Shown: piece after piece, positions 53,979 through 63,760 of the stretch | Numbering within the stretch: position 1 is the first letter of the stretch | How the letters are laid out: each line of letters opens with the position of its first letter | Assembly (NCBI GenBank): GCA_020849615.1 | Contig: JADLFW010000028.1 | Location: 124,001-188,000 of the forward strand | Reading direction: 5' to 3' | Length of the DNA: 64,000 nucleotides | Source: Phycisphaerales bacterium | Lineage (GTDB): Bacteria; Planctomycetota; Phycisphaerae; Phycisphaerales; UBA1924 | Notes under the pieces: model-generated | Told to the model about the DNA's origin: nothing | Seen by the model: only the letters and a program-made list of their open reading frames with translations | Databases searched by the model: none | Made by a program: the position numbers and the translations under genes

Positions 53979-56900
53979 ATGGCTGCTTCCCGAGTCAATG
54001 TGAAGTTCGTCGTGATCCTGGTGACCGTGCTCGTGCTCGGCTTCGTGGGCATGGCCGGCGCGTACTTCTTCGTCGTCAAGCGCTCCCCCGAGCAGAACAT
54101 CCAGCTGGGCGACAAGAAGTTCGACGAGGGCAACTTCAAGGCCGCCGAGAAGCTCTACGCCAAGGCCGTCAACAAGGAGCAGACCAACGTCGAGTGGCTC
54201 ACCAAGTGGAAGAAAGCCCTCGAGCAGCTCAAGCCCGAGACCGAGAGCGAGTTCAGCACCGAGTACGGCAACTACGTCAACCTCGTCCGCCAGCTCGCCG
54301 TCGTGCAGCGCACCAACGTCGCCGCCCACCGCGAGTACCTCGACACCTACTCCCGCTCGATCTCCCAGGGCGCCTTCGACATCCAGTCGAACCAGCGCCT
54401 CCTCGGCGAGGTCAACGACACCCTCAAGTACTTCGAGGAAGTGCCCGAGACCCAGGACAACTGGGCCGTGCTCCGCCGCTACCGCGGCCAGACCCTCGTC
54501 CGCATCATGGCCGAGGCCCCCGACCAGGCCGACGACCAGAACCGCGCCCTGGCCAAGGCCGACCTCGAGGCCGCCCTCAAGGCCGACCCCACCGACGCCG
54601 AGAGCGCCCTGGCCCTCGAGGACTGGCACCACGTCCAGGCCATCGCCGCCCGCAAGGCCGAACGCGTCGCCGAGGCCGATCAGCTCAGCAAGCAGGCCGA
54701 CCAGGTCGCCGAGGCCTTCCTCGCCGCCAACCCCGGCAACATGGCCGGCTACCTCAGCAGCCTCCGCCGCCGCATGGAAGTCTTCCGCCTCCAGGCCGTC
54801 AACCAGATGAAGCAGGCCGAGGGCCTCACCATCCAGGGCCGCACCAAGGTCACCGAGCAGATCCGCGGCCAGCTCGCCACCCTCATCCCCGACCTCGACA
54901 AGCTCGCGGATGTCATGAAGGCCTACGACCCCGCGAAGATCAACATCATGGAAGTCCTCCGCTTCCAGGCGGTCGAGTCCACCATCGACCCCGCCTCCCG
55001 CCTCCGCCGCACCGAGGAGATCGCCTCCTTCGCCCTCAAGGGCCGCCCGGGCGACGCCGACTTCATGATGCTCGTCGCCGCCCTCCTCAACAACCGCCAG
55101 GACTTCAAGGCCGCCATCACCCAGTACCAGGCCGTCCTCGACCTCCCCCAGAAGCCCGTCAGCTACGACGGCGCCAAGCTCTTCGCTCAGAAGCTCGACG
55201 CCTCCTACCAGCTCTGCCTCGCCCAGATCAAGATCTGGGCCCTGGCCGCCCCGGAGGAGCGCGATGCCGAGCTCAAGAAGGCCAAGGAGTACCGCCAGAA
55301 GCTCGCCCTCCGCATCCCCGAAGAGTCCAAGGAAGTCCGCTTCGTCGACGCCCAGCTCGCCTACGCCCAGGCCGACTACGCCCAGTGCCAGCGCCTCATC
55401 ACCAGCTACAACCAGGACACCCGCGACAGCAACCCCGACGCCCTCTGGCTCCTGGCCCAGACCGCCATGCGCCTCGAGCAGCCGGGCCTGGCCGACTCCA
55501 CCCTCACCAAGCTCCTCGAAATCCGCCCCGACTTCTACGACGGCCTCGTCATGCGCGGCGACCTGCTGATCCTGCAGGAGCGCCGCGAGGAAACCCTCGA
55601 GCTCTGGAACTCCGCCTACGCCATCCGCCAGGATGAGAACCTCAAGAAGAAGATCGACAGCCTCACCGCCATCGTCAAGGGCACCTCCGTCGATGACCCC
55701 GTCATCAACGCCCTCATCCAGTCCGACCGCTTCGCCCGCGGCGATGAGAAGCAGGGCATCACCCCCAACCCCGAGCGCGCCCTCAACGTCCTCATCGAGG
55801 GCTTCGAGAAGACCAACGACACCCGCTTCGTCCGCCCCATCGTCGTCAAGATGCTCGACTCCGACAACCGCGACGCCGCCCTCGCCATCATCCGCAAGGG
55901 CCGCCAGCTCAAGCCCGACGACAAGGACATCCAGCAGCTCGAGGTCATCGTCGGCCAGCCCGACCCCATGCTCGGCAAGCTCCAGTACCTCGACCTCCTC
56001 GGACTCCCGCCCCTCGAGACCGCCCTCCAGCGCTACGGCATCTACTCGACCTACAGCAAGCAGGCCGAGGCCGACGCCCAGGTCGCCGAGGCCGTCCGCC
56101 TCGCCCCGAACGACCCACGCGTCATCGAGGTCCAGTTCATCCGCGCCCTGCAGGCCAAGGATGTCGAGAAGGCCCGCCAGCTCGCCGACCAGGCCGTCGC
56201 CTCCAACGCCGACCGCGAGCAGGGCCTCACCTTCCGCGCCCGCGTCGCCGTCCTTCAGGGCCGCCTCGAGGAAGGCATCTCCCTCCTCCAGCAGGCCACC
56301 CAGCGCGGCTCCGCCAACGTCGAGACCTGGCGCCTCCTGGGCTCCCTCCAGACCCAGGCCGGCCGCGTCGCCGACGCCTCCGAGTCCTACCGCAAGGCCG
56401 TCGAGCTCCGCCCCACCGACATCTCCGCCATCTACGAGTACATCCTCTCCCTCGCCCAGTCGGGCCAGATGGACGAGGCCCTCCGCAAGGCCCGCGAATA
56501 CGACCGCTACGCCGGCTCCAACGAACGCTTCATCGAGCTCCGCCTCGTCCTCGAGAGCAACGCCTCCACCGGCGACAAGGACTGGGCCATCAAGATGCGC
56601 GAGCAGATCGCCACGCGCAAGCCCGACGACTTCAAGAACAAGCTCTACCTCGCCTCCCTCTACATGGACAAGCGCCGCATGCCCGCGGCCCGCACCTTGA
56701 TCGACGCCGCCCGGGCCAAGGCCGACGACCAGGAATGGGCGAGCCTCGACGCCCGCTGGTACGCCGACCAGGGCGACGCCGCCGGCATGCGCAAGGTCGT
56801 CGACACCTTCCTCGACAAGACCGAGGAGTCCAAGCGCTCCGCCGCCCCCTACATCACCTTCGGCCAGTTCTTCATCGCCCGCGGCCTCCCCGAGGACGGG

Positions 56901-58634
56901 TTCAAGTACATCGACGCCGGCCGCAAGTACCAGGACCCCAAGCTCATGGAGGCCGACAAGGCCATCGCCGACAACCTGGCCCGGCAGGACCGCAAGGCCG
57001 AGTCCATCCCCGTCTACCAGCGCATCCTCGACGGCGGCGCCGACGACAAGGACCTGACCTACGCCAAGCGCCTCACCGAGATCCTCCTCGTCACCGACCA
57101 GCCCGAGCAGGCCGAGAAGCTCATCGCCGGCATGGGCGCCCGCGTCAACGAAGACCCCATCGCCATGATGCTCCACGCCGATGCCCTCCGCGGCATCGGC
57201 GAGGCCGCCGCCAAGGCCGGCGACGCCGCCAAGGCCCAGACCTTCCGCCAGCGCGCCCACGACACCTACGACAAGGCCGTCTCCAACTTCCCCACCGAGC
57301 CCCTCACCTACATGAAGCGGGCCCAGGTCTACATCGAACAGCCCGAGATGGTCCAGAACGTCCTCGCCGACCTCGACGCCGCCCTCAAGCTCCGCCCCGG
57401 CTCCTGGCAGGCCCTCAAGCTCCGCGCCGCCCTCTACGTCAAGCTCGACCGCTACGAGGAGGCCATCACCGACCTCCGCGAGGCCATCAAGACCAACCCC
57501 ACCCTCGACGAGATCCGCGGCATGCTCATGTCCGAGCTCATCCGCCGCGGCCGCGCCGTCGAGGCCCAGGATGTCGCCACCGAGGCCCTCCGCCGACGCC
57601 CCAACGACCTCAACCTCCTCATCGCCTTCGGCGACATCTTCCGGGCCGAGGGCCAGATGGACCGCGCCGAGGCCTACTACCGCGCCGCCTGGGACCTCAA
57701 CAAGACCTCCCAGATCACGCTCCGCCTCCTGGAGTCCCAGCTCAACCGCGACACCCCCAACCTCAACGGCGCCGCCGACATCCTCAAAGACAAAGCCGTC
57801 CAGGCCGATGTCGACAGGGACCCGGCCCTGCTCATGTCCCGCGCCAAGCTCCTCGCCAAGCGCGGCCAGGCCGAGGCCGCCCTCGCCGATGCCCAGGCCT
57901 CCGTCAAGCTCATCCCCGCCGACCGCCCCGAGTTCATCCTCGCCTGGTACGGCGACCTCCGCCGCGTCGAGGCCCGCCCCCAGTACCTCCTCCGCTTCCT
58001 CGAGGCCGCCACCAAGGCCGGCGTCCACCCCGATTGGATGCAGTTCTTCCGGGCCGGGCTCCTCTGCGATGACACCGCCACCCGCACCCAGGGCCTCGAA
58101 ATCCTCGAGCAGGTCATCGAACGCGGCCAGCAGCAGCCCGTCGCCCTCCTGTCGATGCGCCTCCGCGGCTCCACCTTCTACAGCGCCGCCGAGTACGACA
58201 AGGCCGCCGATGCCTACCGCGCGGGCATCGCCCGCTTCCCCGATGACTGGGAAATGAACAACAACCTCGCCTACACCATGGCCTTCCACCTCAAGCAGCC
58301 CGCCGAGGCCATCCCCTTCGCCCAGACCGCGGTCCGCATCGTCCCCAATAACGGGGATGCCCAGGACACCTACGGTGTCTGCCTCATGCAGGCCGGAAAG
58401 CTCGCCGAGGCCGATGGCGCCCTCACCAAGGCCGTCGCCAACGCCAGCTCCACCAAGTCCCGCGTCTCGGCCCTCCTCCACCTGGGCGACCTCCGCGTCC
58501 TCCAGAAGCGCGGGCCCGAGGCCGCCAAGATCGCCGACCAGCTCGATGACCTCATCCGGGTCAACCAGACCCTGACCAACTATCGCAACGACGTTGATGA
58601 CCTTCGCCGACGGATCAGTTCACTGGCCCGCTAG
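53979..58634 (+). CDS. Giant TPR-repeat protein of the exosortase/EPS operon
   Basis: A 1551-residue protein: one N-terminal TM helix (about 8-30, VKFVVILVTVLVLGFVGMAG), then almost entirely helical TPR-type repeats running to the C-terminus. Examples are QLGDKKFDEGNFKAAEKLYA near the N-terminus, AEAYYRAAWDLNK in the middle and AYTMAFHLKQPAEAIPFAQT near the end. It resembles the TPR proteins (PrsT type) that accompany exosortase loci but is far longer (those have about 900 residues). It probably scaffolds polysaccharide synthesis on the periplasmic side. The ATG at 53979 has GGAGG just upstream. Codons are strongly C-ending. Confidence 0.88.
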   Translation: MAASRVNVKFVVILVTVLVLGFVGMAGAYFFVVKRSPEQNIQLGDKKFDEGNFKAAEKLYAKAVNKEQTNVEWLTKWKKALEQLKPETESEFSTEYGNYVNLVRQLAVVQRTNVAAHREYLDTYSRSISQGAFDIQSNQRLLGEVNDTLKYFEEVPETQDNWAVLRRYRGQTLVRIMAEAPDQADDQNRALAKADLEAALKADPTDAESALALEDWHHVQAIAARKAERVAEADQLSKQADQVAEAFLAANPGNMAGYLSSLRRRMEVFRLQAVNQMKQAEGLTIQGRTKVTEQIRGQLATLIPDLDKLADVMKAYDPAKINIMEVLRFQAVESTIDPASRLRRTEEIASFALKGRPGDADFMMLVAALLNNRQDFKAAITQYQAVLDLPQKPVSYDGAKLFAQKLDASYQLCLAQIKIWALAAPEERDAELKKAKEYRQKLALRIPEESKEVRFVDAQLAYAQADYAQCQRLITSYNQDTRDSNPDALWLLAQTAMRLEQPGLADSTLTKLLEIRPDFYDGLVMRGDLLILQERREETLELWNSAYAIRQDENLKKKIDSLTAIVKGTSVDDPVINALIQSDRFARGDEKQGITPNPERALNVLIEGFEKTNDTRFVRPIVVKMLDSDNRDAALAIIRKGRQLKPDDKDIQQLEVIVGQPDPMLGKLQYLDLLGLPPLETALQRYGIYSTYSKQAEADAQVAEAVRLAPNDPRVIEVQFIRALQAKDVEKARQLADQAVASNADREQGLTFRARVAVLQGRLEEGISLLQQATQRGSANVETWRLLGSLQTQAGRVADASESYRKAVELRPTDISAIYEYILSLAQSGQMDEALRKAREYDRYAGSNERFIELRLVLESNASTGDKDWAIKMREQIATRKPDDFKNKLYLASLYMDKRRMPAARTLIDAARAKADDQEWASLDARWYADQGDAAGMRKVVDTFLDKTEESKRSAAPYITFGQFFIARGLPEDGFKYIDAGRKYQDPKLMEADKAIADNLARQDRKAESIPVYQRILDGGADDKDLTYAKRLTEILLVTDQPEQAEKLIAGMGARVNEDPIAMMLHADALRGIGEAAAKAGDAAKAQTFRQRAHDTYDKAVSNFPTEPLTYMKRAQVYIEQPEMVQNVLADLDAALKLRPGSWQALKLRAALYVKLDRYEEAITDLREAIKTNPTLDEIRGMLMSELIRRGRAVEAQDVATEALRRRPNDLNLLIAFGDIFRAEGQMDRAEAYYRAAWDLNKTSQITLRLLESQLNRDTPNLNGAADILKDKAVQADVDRDPALLMSRAKLLAKRGQAEAALADAQASVKLIPADRPEFILAWYGDLRRVEARPQYLLRFLEAATKAGVHPDWMQFFRAGLLCDDTATRTQGLEILEQVIERGQQQPVALLSMRLRGSTFYSAAEYDKAADAYRAGIARFPDDWEMNNNLAYTMAFHLKQPAEAIPFAQTAVRIVPNNGDAQDTYGVCLMQAGKLAEADGALTKAVANASSTKSRVSALLHLGDLRVLQKRGPEAAKIADQLDDLIRVNQTLTNYRNDVDDLRRRISSLAR

Positions 58635-58637
58635 GTC

Positions 58638-58662
58638 GGGCCGAAAACAAGAGGGTCGGCCC
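58638..58662 (+). other. Intergenic hairpin between TPR and Wzc-like genes
   Basis: GGGCCGA (58638-58644) pairs perfectly with TCGGCCC (58656-58662) around an 11-base loop. No T-run follows, so it is not a classical terminator. It lies in the 165-base gap before the Wzc-like gene and could slow polymerase or stabilise the upstream message. Confidence 0.35.
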
Positions 58663-58799
58663 ACGACTCGGGCGGTACGGAGCCCGGTCGGGTCCCCGAC
58701 ATCAGTTCCGAACCCGCCCACCCGGGGGGCCGTACATCCGGCTGCCCCCCACTCCGACTCTCCGACAGGCCCGCCGCCGAGCACGCCAAGGAAGACCGC

Positions 58800-61118
58800 A
58801 TGACCAGCATCCCCACCACCGCCGCCTCCGCCCTGCCCGTCCGACAGCCGGCCCAGCCGGCCGCCGCGCCCGCGGGCGGCCTCCCCATGGTGGCGATCGA
58901 CCCCATCAAGCTGCTCAAGAAGTACAAGTGGCTGCTCGCCGCCGCCGCCTTCGCCGGCATCCTCGTCGGCTTCGTGGCCCACATCGTCTGCCTCCAGCTC
59001 TACCCCCTCTACAGGCCCTACGCCATCTTCGAGTGCTACTCCCCCCAGACCGACATCCTCAAGCCCACCGGCTCCGCCGATGGCCAGGCCCAGGAAGAGC
59101 TCGAACGCTTCATGGCCACCCAGGTCAAGATCATGACCTCGGACCAGATCCTGCGCAAGGCCATCGAGGACCCCAACTTCATCCGCGAGGCCGGGCCGTG
59201 GGCCGCCCAGTTCACCAAGAACGGCAAGATCGACGTCTCCACCGCCGTCGCCAAGCTCCGCAAGCAGGTCTCGGCCCGCGCCCTCAGCCAGACCCGCCTC
59301 CTCGAACTCTCCATGACCTGGACCAACGCCGCCGCCGCCACCGGCATCGTCAAGCTCGTCCGCGAAACCTACATGGAGCAGCTCAACCGCCGGGCCCAGA
59401 CCGAGTCGGGCCCGCAGCAGGACGCCATCGCCCGCTCCATCGCCGAGACCGACGCCGCCATCACCTCCGAGCAGGCCAAGCGCCGCACCATCATCGAGGA
59501 GAACGGCGTCGACACCCTCGAGCGCCAGAACAGCGAGTCCGCCCAGTCCCTCTCCCTCGTCAACCAGAGCCTCGCCGAGATCCAGCTCGCCAAGAAGCAG
59601 ATCGAGGTCCAGCTCAAGTCCATGCGCGATGAGCAGCTCAACCCCAAGTCCGGCATCACCTACTCCCCCCAGATGATCGAGCTCGCCGACCGCGACCCCC
59701 TCCTCACCAACATCCGGGCCACCATCAGCGCCCTCGAGGCCGACCTGCTCACCCTCCGGGCCCAGGGCTTCACCGATGAGCACCGCGATGTGCGCAACAC
59801 CAAGGCCGCCATCGAGGGCTACAAGCAGAAGGAATCCGTCGTCACCGCCGAGGTCCTCCAGAAGACCTTCGACGCCATGCTCGACCAGTTCGACAAGGGC
59901 ATGCAGACCCTCGACGCCCAGGAGAAGTCCCTCAAGGAAGAGGCCGACACCTACAAGAAGCGCCTCAGCGACCTCGCCCGCATCACCGCCCAGATCCGCG
60001 ACATCGACCTCAACATCGAGCGCATGATCCAGAGCCGCAGCGAGAACACCACCGCCCTCAACAGCATCAAGAACCTCGCCCGCCTCCCCTCCGTCATCCG
60101 CGTCGTCGACATCTCCCGCGAGCGCGTCCCCGAGGAGCTGGCCTTCCCCAAGCTCGCCATCATGCTCCCCGCCGGCATGCTGCTCATCACCGGCCTCGTC
60201 GGCGGCCTCGTCGTCCTGCGTGAAGTCCTCGACCAGCGCGTCAAGGGCCCCTCCGATGTCGCCCTCATCCCCCGGGCCCGCGTCCTGGGCATCGTCCCCG
60301 ACGCCGCCGAGGACCCCGCCGGCGCCGGCGCCGTCGAGACCGCCTTCCGCGACCGCTCCAAGGGCGTCGTCGCCGAGAGCTTCCGCCAGCTCCGCGGCTC
60401 CCTCCTCAAGCGCCTCGACCAGGCCGGCCACAAGACCCTCCTGGTCCTCGCCGGTCTCCCCGGCTCCGGCTCCACCACCACCGTCGTCAACCTCGCCTTC
60501 GCCGCCGCCGCCACCGACCGCAAGGTCCTCATCATCGACGCCAACTTCCGCCGCCCGGCCGTCCACCGCACCTTCGGCATCCAGGAAACGCCGGGCCTCG
60601 CCGATGTCCTCGCCGGCCGCACCCAGCTCGCCCAGGCCGTCCAGACCACCGCCGAGCCCCGCCTCGATGTCCTCACCGCCGGCAGCCGGGCCGACCGCGT
60701 CTTCGAACGCCTCTCCACCGACGGCATGCGTCAGCTCCTCGAGGATGTCAAGAGCCGCTACGACCTCATCCTCCTCGACTGCGCCCCGGCCGTCGTCGCC
60801 GGCGACGGCTTCGCCATCGCCAACCGCTGCGACGCCTCCATGCTCGTCGTCAAGGCCTTCTCCGAGAAGCGCGGCATGGTCGCCCGCCTCCGCAACGAGC
60901 TCAGCGACACCCACAGCGAGTTCATGGGTGTCCTCGTCAACGCCGTCAAGTCCGCCGCCGGCGGCTACCTCCGCGGCAACATCAAGGCCAGCCACGAGTA
61001 CCAGAACGAGGTCTCGGGCGGCCAGGCCCGCGCCGACAAGGCCTCCGCCAAGGCCGACAAGGCCTCACGCAAGGCCGTCGCCAAGGCCGCCAAGGACGAG
61101 AAGACCGAGCAGGTGTGA
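58800..61118 (+). CDS. Wzc-like polysaccharide co-polymerase with degenerate kinase domain
   Basis: A 772-residue inner-membrane protein: TM1 at about 42-63, a large periplasmic coiled-coil Wzz domain (about 70-445), TM2 at about 455-477, then a cytoplasmic BY-kinase-like domain (about 515-730). The P-loop reads LPGSGSTTTVVNLAF: residue 558, normally the Walker A lysine, is Ser. Walker A' IIDANFRRP (D580) and Walker B LILLDCAPA (D660) are kept. The usual C-terminal tyrosine cluster is missing (one Tyr, then a Lys/Ala/Asp tail). It should set chain length or export; kinase activity is doubtful. GTGA overlap with the next gene. Confidence 0.9.
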   Translation: MTSIPTTAASALPVRQPAQPAAAPAGGLPMVAIDPIKLLKKYKWLLAAAAFAGILVGFVAHIVCLQLYPLYRPYAIFECYSPQTDILKPTGSADGQAQEELERFMATQVKIMTSDQILRKAIEDPNFIREAGPWAAQFTKNGKIDVSTAVAKLRKQVSARALSQTRLLELSMTWTNAAAATGIVKLVRETYMEQLNRRAQTESGPQQDAIARSIAETDAAITSEQAKRRTIIEENGVDTLERQNSESAQSLSLVNQSLAEIQLAKKQIEVQLKSMRDEQLNPKSGITYSPQMIELADRDPLLTNIRATISALEADLLTLRAQGFTDEHRDVRNTKAAIEGYKQKESVVTAEVLQKTFDAMLDQFDKGMQTLDAQEKSLKEEADTYKKRLSDLARITAQIRDIDLNIERMIQSRSENTTALNSIKNLARLPSVIRVVDISRERVPEELAFPKLAIMLPAGMLLITGLVGGLVVLREVLDQRVKGPSDVALIPRARVLGIVPDAAEDPAGAGAVETAFRDRSKGVVAESFRQLRGSLLKRLDQAGHKTLLVLAGLPGSGSTTTVVNLAFAAAATDRKVLIIDANFRRPAVHRTFGIQETPGLADVLAGRTQLAQAVQTTAEPRLDVLTAGSRADRVFERLSTDGMRQLLEDVKSRYDLILLDCAPAVVAGDGFAIANRCDASMLVVKAFSEKRGMVARLRNELSDTHSEFMGVLVNAVKSAAGGYLRGNIKASHEYQNEVSGGQARADKASAKADKASRKAVAKAAKDEKTEQV

Positions 61119-62143
61119 CCACCACATCCCCCAGCCCGTCCACGGGCCGCGGCCCGGCCGCCCACCCCGCCCATCCACGGCGCTCCCTGGTCACAGGGGG
61201 CGCCGGTTTCGTCGGTTCGCACCTCGTCCAGCGCCTCCTCGAACGCGGTGACCACGTCACGGTCGTGGACAACCTCTCGACGGGCCGCCGGGCCAACCTC
61301 GACCCCGATGCGCCCCGCCTCCGCTTCATCGAGGCCGACCTCCGCGATGCCCTCGCCGCCTTCGGCAAGGGCGAAGTCTTCGATGAGATCTACCACCTCG
61401 CCGCCGCCGTCGGCGTCAAGCTCGTCATGGATGACCCCATCGGCGGCATCGAGACCAACATCGAGCAGACCTCCGCCCTCCTCCGCTTCGCCGCCTCCCA
61501 CGGGCCGACCGCTTCGGGCGTCCCCACCCTCATCACCTCCAGCTCCGAGGTCTACGGCAAGTCCGCCCGCAGCCCCTTCGCCGAGTCCGACGATGTCGTG
61601 TACGGGCCTACCACCGTCACCCGCTGGTCCTACGCCTGCAGCAAGGCGATCGATGAGTTCCTCGCCCTGGCCTACCACCGCCAGCGCGGGCTGCCCGTCG
61701 TCGTCGTCCGACTCTTCAACACCGTCGGCCCGCGCCAGGTCGGCGACTACGGCATGGTCCTCCCCCGCTTCGTCCGGGCCGCCCTCCGCGGCGAGCCCCT
61801 CGAGGTCTACGGAGATGGCGCCCAGTCGCGCTGCTTCTGCGATGTGCGCGATGTCGCCGATGCGCTCCCGCGCCTGCTGGCGACCCCCGCCGCCCGCGGC
61901 CAGGTCTACAACATCGGCTCCGACCGCGCCATCTCCATCGCCGAGTTGGCCGACCTGGTGATCGCCACGCTCGGCTCGCGCTCGGCCCGGCGGCTCATCC
62001 CCTACAGTGAGGCCTACCCGGCGGGTTTCGAGGACCTCAAGCAGCGCCGGCCCGACCTGGCCCGCATCCGTTCGGCGATCGGGTTCGAACCCCGCCGCGG
62101 GCTCGAGGAGACGATCCGCGACCTGGCGGCGGAGATGAGGTAA
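61115..62143 (+). CDS. NAD-dependent epimerase/dehydratase (extended SDR)
   Basis: A 342-residue sugar-nucleotide-modifying enzyme. NAD-binding GGAGFVG (28-34) follows a 22-residue Pro/Ser-rich leader. ITSSSEVYGKS and YACSK (YxxxK catalytic pair) and RLFNTVGPRQ, QSRCFCDVRDVADALP complete the SDR signature. The pattern is close to UDP-glucuronate decarboxylase and dTDP-glucose dehydratase types, but the exact substrate is not assignable. GTG start at 61115 overlaps the Wzc-like stop. It supplies a precursor for the polysaccharide made by the operon. Confidence 0.88.
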   Translation: MTTTSPSPSTGRGPAAHPAHPRRSLVTGGAGFVGSHLVQRLLERGDHVTVVDNLSTGRRANLDPDAPRLRFIEADLRDALAAFGKGEVFDEIYHLAAAVGVKLVMDDPIGGIETNIEQTSALLRFAASHGPTASGVPTLITSSSEVYGKSARSPFAESDDVVYGPTTVTRWSYACSKAIDEFLALAYHRQRGLPVVVVRLFNTVGPRQVGDYGMVLPRFVRAALRGEPLEVYGDGAQSRCFCDVRDVADALPRLLATPAARGQVYNIGSDRAISIAELADLVIATLGSRSARRLIPYSEAYPAGFEDLKQRRPDLARIRSAIGFEPRRGLEETIRDLAAEMR

Positions 62144-62146
62144 GAC

Positions 62147-63688
62147 GTGAGCTTCGGCTTCCCGACCATCCTCGCCCAGTCCGTGGCCTCCGACGTCGCC
62201 CGGCGCATCGACGAGCTGGGCGCCCGCATCACGGACCTGGCCGCCGACCAGAAGCAGCTCGCCGAGCTGGCCCGCGCCGGCGAAGTCACGCCCCCCGTCA
62301 CCCGCCTGGGCATCTTCCACGGCTACGTGGGTGTGCTCATCGTCGCCTTCATCATCACGCTGGCGGCGACGCCCATCATGCGGCGCCTGGCCGTCAGGAA
62401 CGGCATCATCGACCGCCCCAGCGACCCCCGCAAGGTCCACCGCATGCCCATCGCCTACCTGGGCGGCGTCGCGGTATACCTGGGCATCATGGCCGGCGTC
62501 CTCTTCAGCTTCGTCGCCACCCGCACCGCCGAGCTCATCGACTTCGAGCCCACCAGGAACCTCATCAACTTCCACCCCTCCAGCCCCAAAAACCTCGTCG
62601 ACGGCGCTGTGCACGCCATGGTGCCCCTCTCGATCCTCCTGGGCATGACCGTCATCATGGTCATCGGCCTCATCGACGATGTGATGGGCATCTCCCCCCG
62701 CCTCAAGGTCGGCGGCCAGCTCCTCGCCGCCGCCGCCCTCGCCATCGACGATGTCGGCGTCAAGGTCGCCAAGGGCGTGCTGGGCCCGATCGGTGAGCTC
62801 TTCGGCAACCCCGATCTCATCTACAACATCCCCTTCTCCCTCCACCTCGGCCCGCTCGCCTTCGACTCGATCCCCATCGACATCGTCTACTGGACCGGCA
62901 CCGCCATCATCGCCATCTTCGTGCTCGGGGCCTGCAACGCCTCCAACCTCATCGACGGGCTGGATGGGCTCCTCACCGGCACCACCGCCATCACCAACGT
63001 CGGCCTGCTCATCCTCGCCCTCGGCCTCGCCGCCCTCGATGATGGCCCGCGCGATGCCCAGCGCATCATCCTCTGCATGGCCGTGCTGGGCGCGTGCCTC
63101 GGCTTCCTCCCCCACAACTTCAACCCCGCCACCATATTCCTGGGCGACTGCGGCTCGCTGCTCCTGGGCTTCTCCACCATCGTCATCATCCTGATGATGG
63201 GCGACACCGGCAAGACCCAGCTCGTCATCGCCGGGCTGATCGTCTACGCCCTCCCCATGATCGACACCGTCCTGGCGATCGTCCGACGCAAGATGGCCGG
63301 CAAGTCCATCTCCTCCGCCGACGACCAGCACCTCCACCACATCCTCAAGCGCGCCTTGGGCGTCAAGGGCGCTGTCCTCTCCCTCTACGTCATCTCCGGC
63401 GCCTTCGCCACCCTCGGCGTCCTGCTCTCCACGGGCCGGGCCCGCGTCATCTACGTCCTGGCCTTCATCTTCGCCAGCTACATCGGCGTCACCGCCTTCA
63501 AGAGCGCCCGCCGCAAGCAGATCGAATCCGAGGCCGCCGCCTTCGATGCGGGCCGCGCGGGAACCCCCGGCGCCGCCCCGCTCATCGCCGCGCCCCCCAT
63601 CACCCCCATCCACGCCGATCCGCCCGCCGCCGAAGTGCCCCCGGCCCACCCGGCCATCGCCGCCGCCACACCCGCCGAGCCCCGCTGA
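62147..63688 (+). CDS. WecA/TagO-type undecaprenyl-phosphate sugar-1-phosphate transferase
   Basis: A 513-residue polyprenyl-phosphate glycosyl-1-phosphate transferase of the MraY/WecA family. About ten hydrophobic segments start at about residue 57. Family motifs are KVHRMPIAYLGGVAVYLG, IGLIDDVMGISPRLKVGG (catalytic DD), CNASNLIDGLDGLLTG, FLGDCGSLLLGF and ADDQHLHHILK. It should start the exopolysaccharide repeat unit on the lipid carrier. Extra features are a 57-residue N-terminal soluble segment and a Pro/Ala-rich C-terminal tail. GTG start at 62147 (GAGG 7 bases upstream). Confidence 0.9.
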   Translation: MSFGFPTILAQSVASDVARRIDELGARITDLAADQKQLAELARAGEVTPPVTRLGIFHGYVGVLIVAFIITLAATPIMRRLAVRNGIIDRPSDPRKVHRMPIAYLGGVAVYLGIMAGVLFSFVATRTAELIDFEPTRNLINFHPSSPKNLVDGAVHAMVPLSILLGMTVIMVIGLIDDVMGISPRLKVGGQLLAAAALAIDDVGVKVAKGVLGPIGELFGNPDLIYNIPFSLHLGPLAFDSIPIDIVYWTGTAIIAIFVLGACNASNLIDGLDGLLTGTTAITNVGLLILALGLAALDDGPRDAQRIILCMAVLGACLGFLPHNFNPATIFLGDCGSLLLGFSTIVIILMMGDTGKTQLVIAGLIVYALPMIDTVLAIVRRKMAGKSISSADDQHLHHILKRALGVKGAVLSLYVISGAFATLGVLLSTGRARVIYVLAFIFASYIGVTAFKSARRKQIESEAAAFDAGRAGTPGAAPLIAAPPITPIHADPPAAEVPPAHPAIAAATPAEPR

Positions 63689-63760
63689 TCCCGCATCCAG
63701 CTCGCGCACCCGCCGGGCCCGGCCGCCGAACCGGCCTCCCCGTCTTCGTATACTCCGCCC

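Noticed and set aside
53748-58481. A 1577-residue open frame on the minus strand, Gly/Leu/Val/Asp-rich
   Set aside because: It is the antisense of the giant TPR gene. C-ending codons on the plus strand remove stops from this frame, and its low-complexity composition shows no domain.
60965-63709. A 914-residue minus-strand frame
   Set aside because: Shadow of the epimerase and WecA-type genes, both clearly supported on the plus strand.
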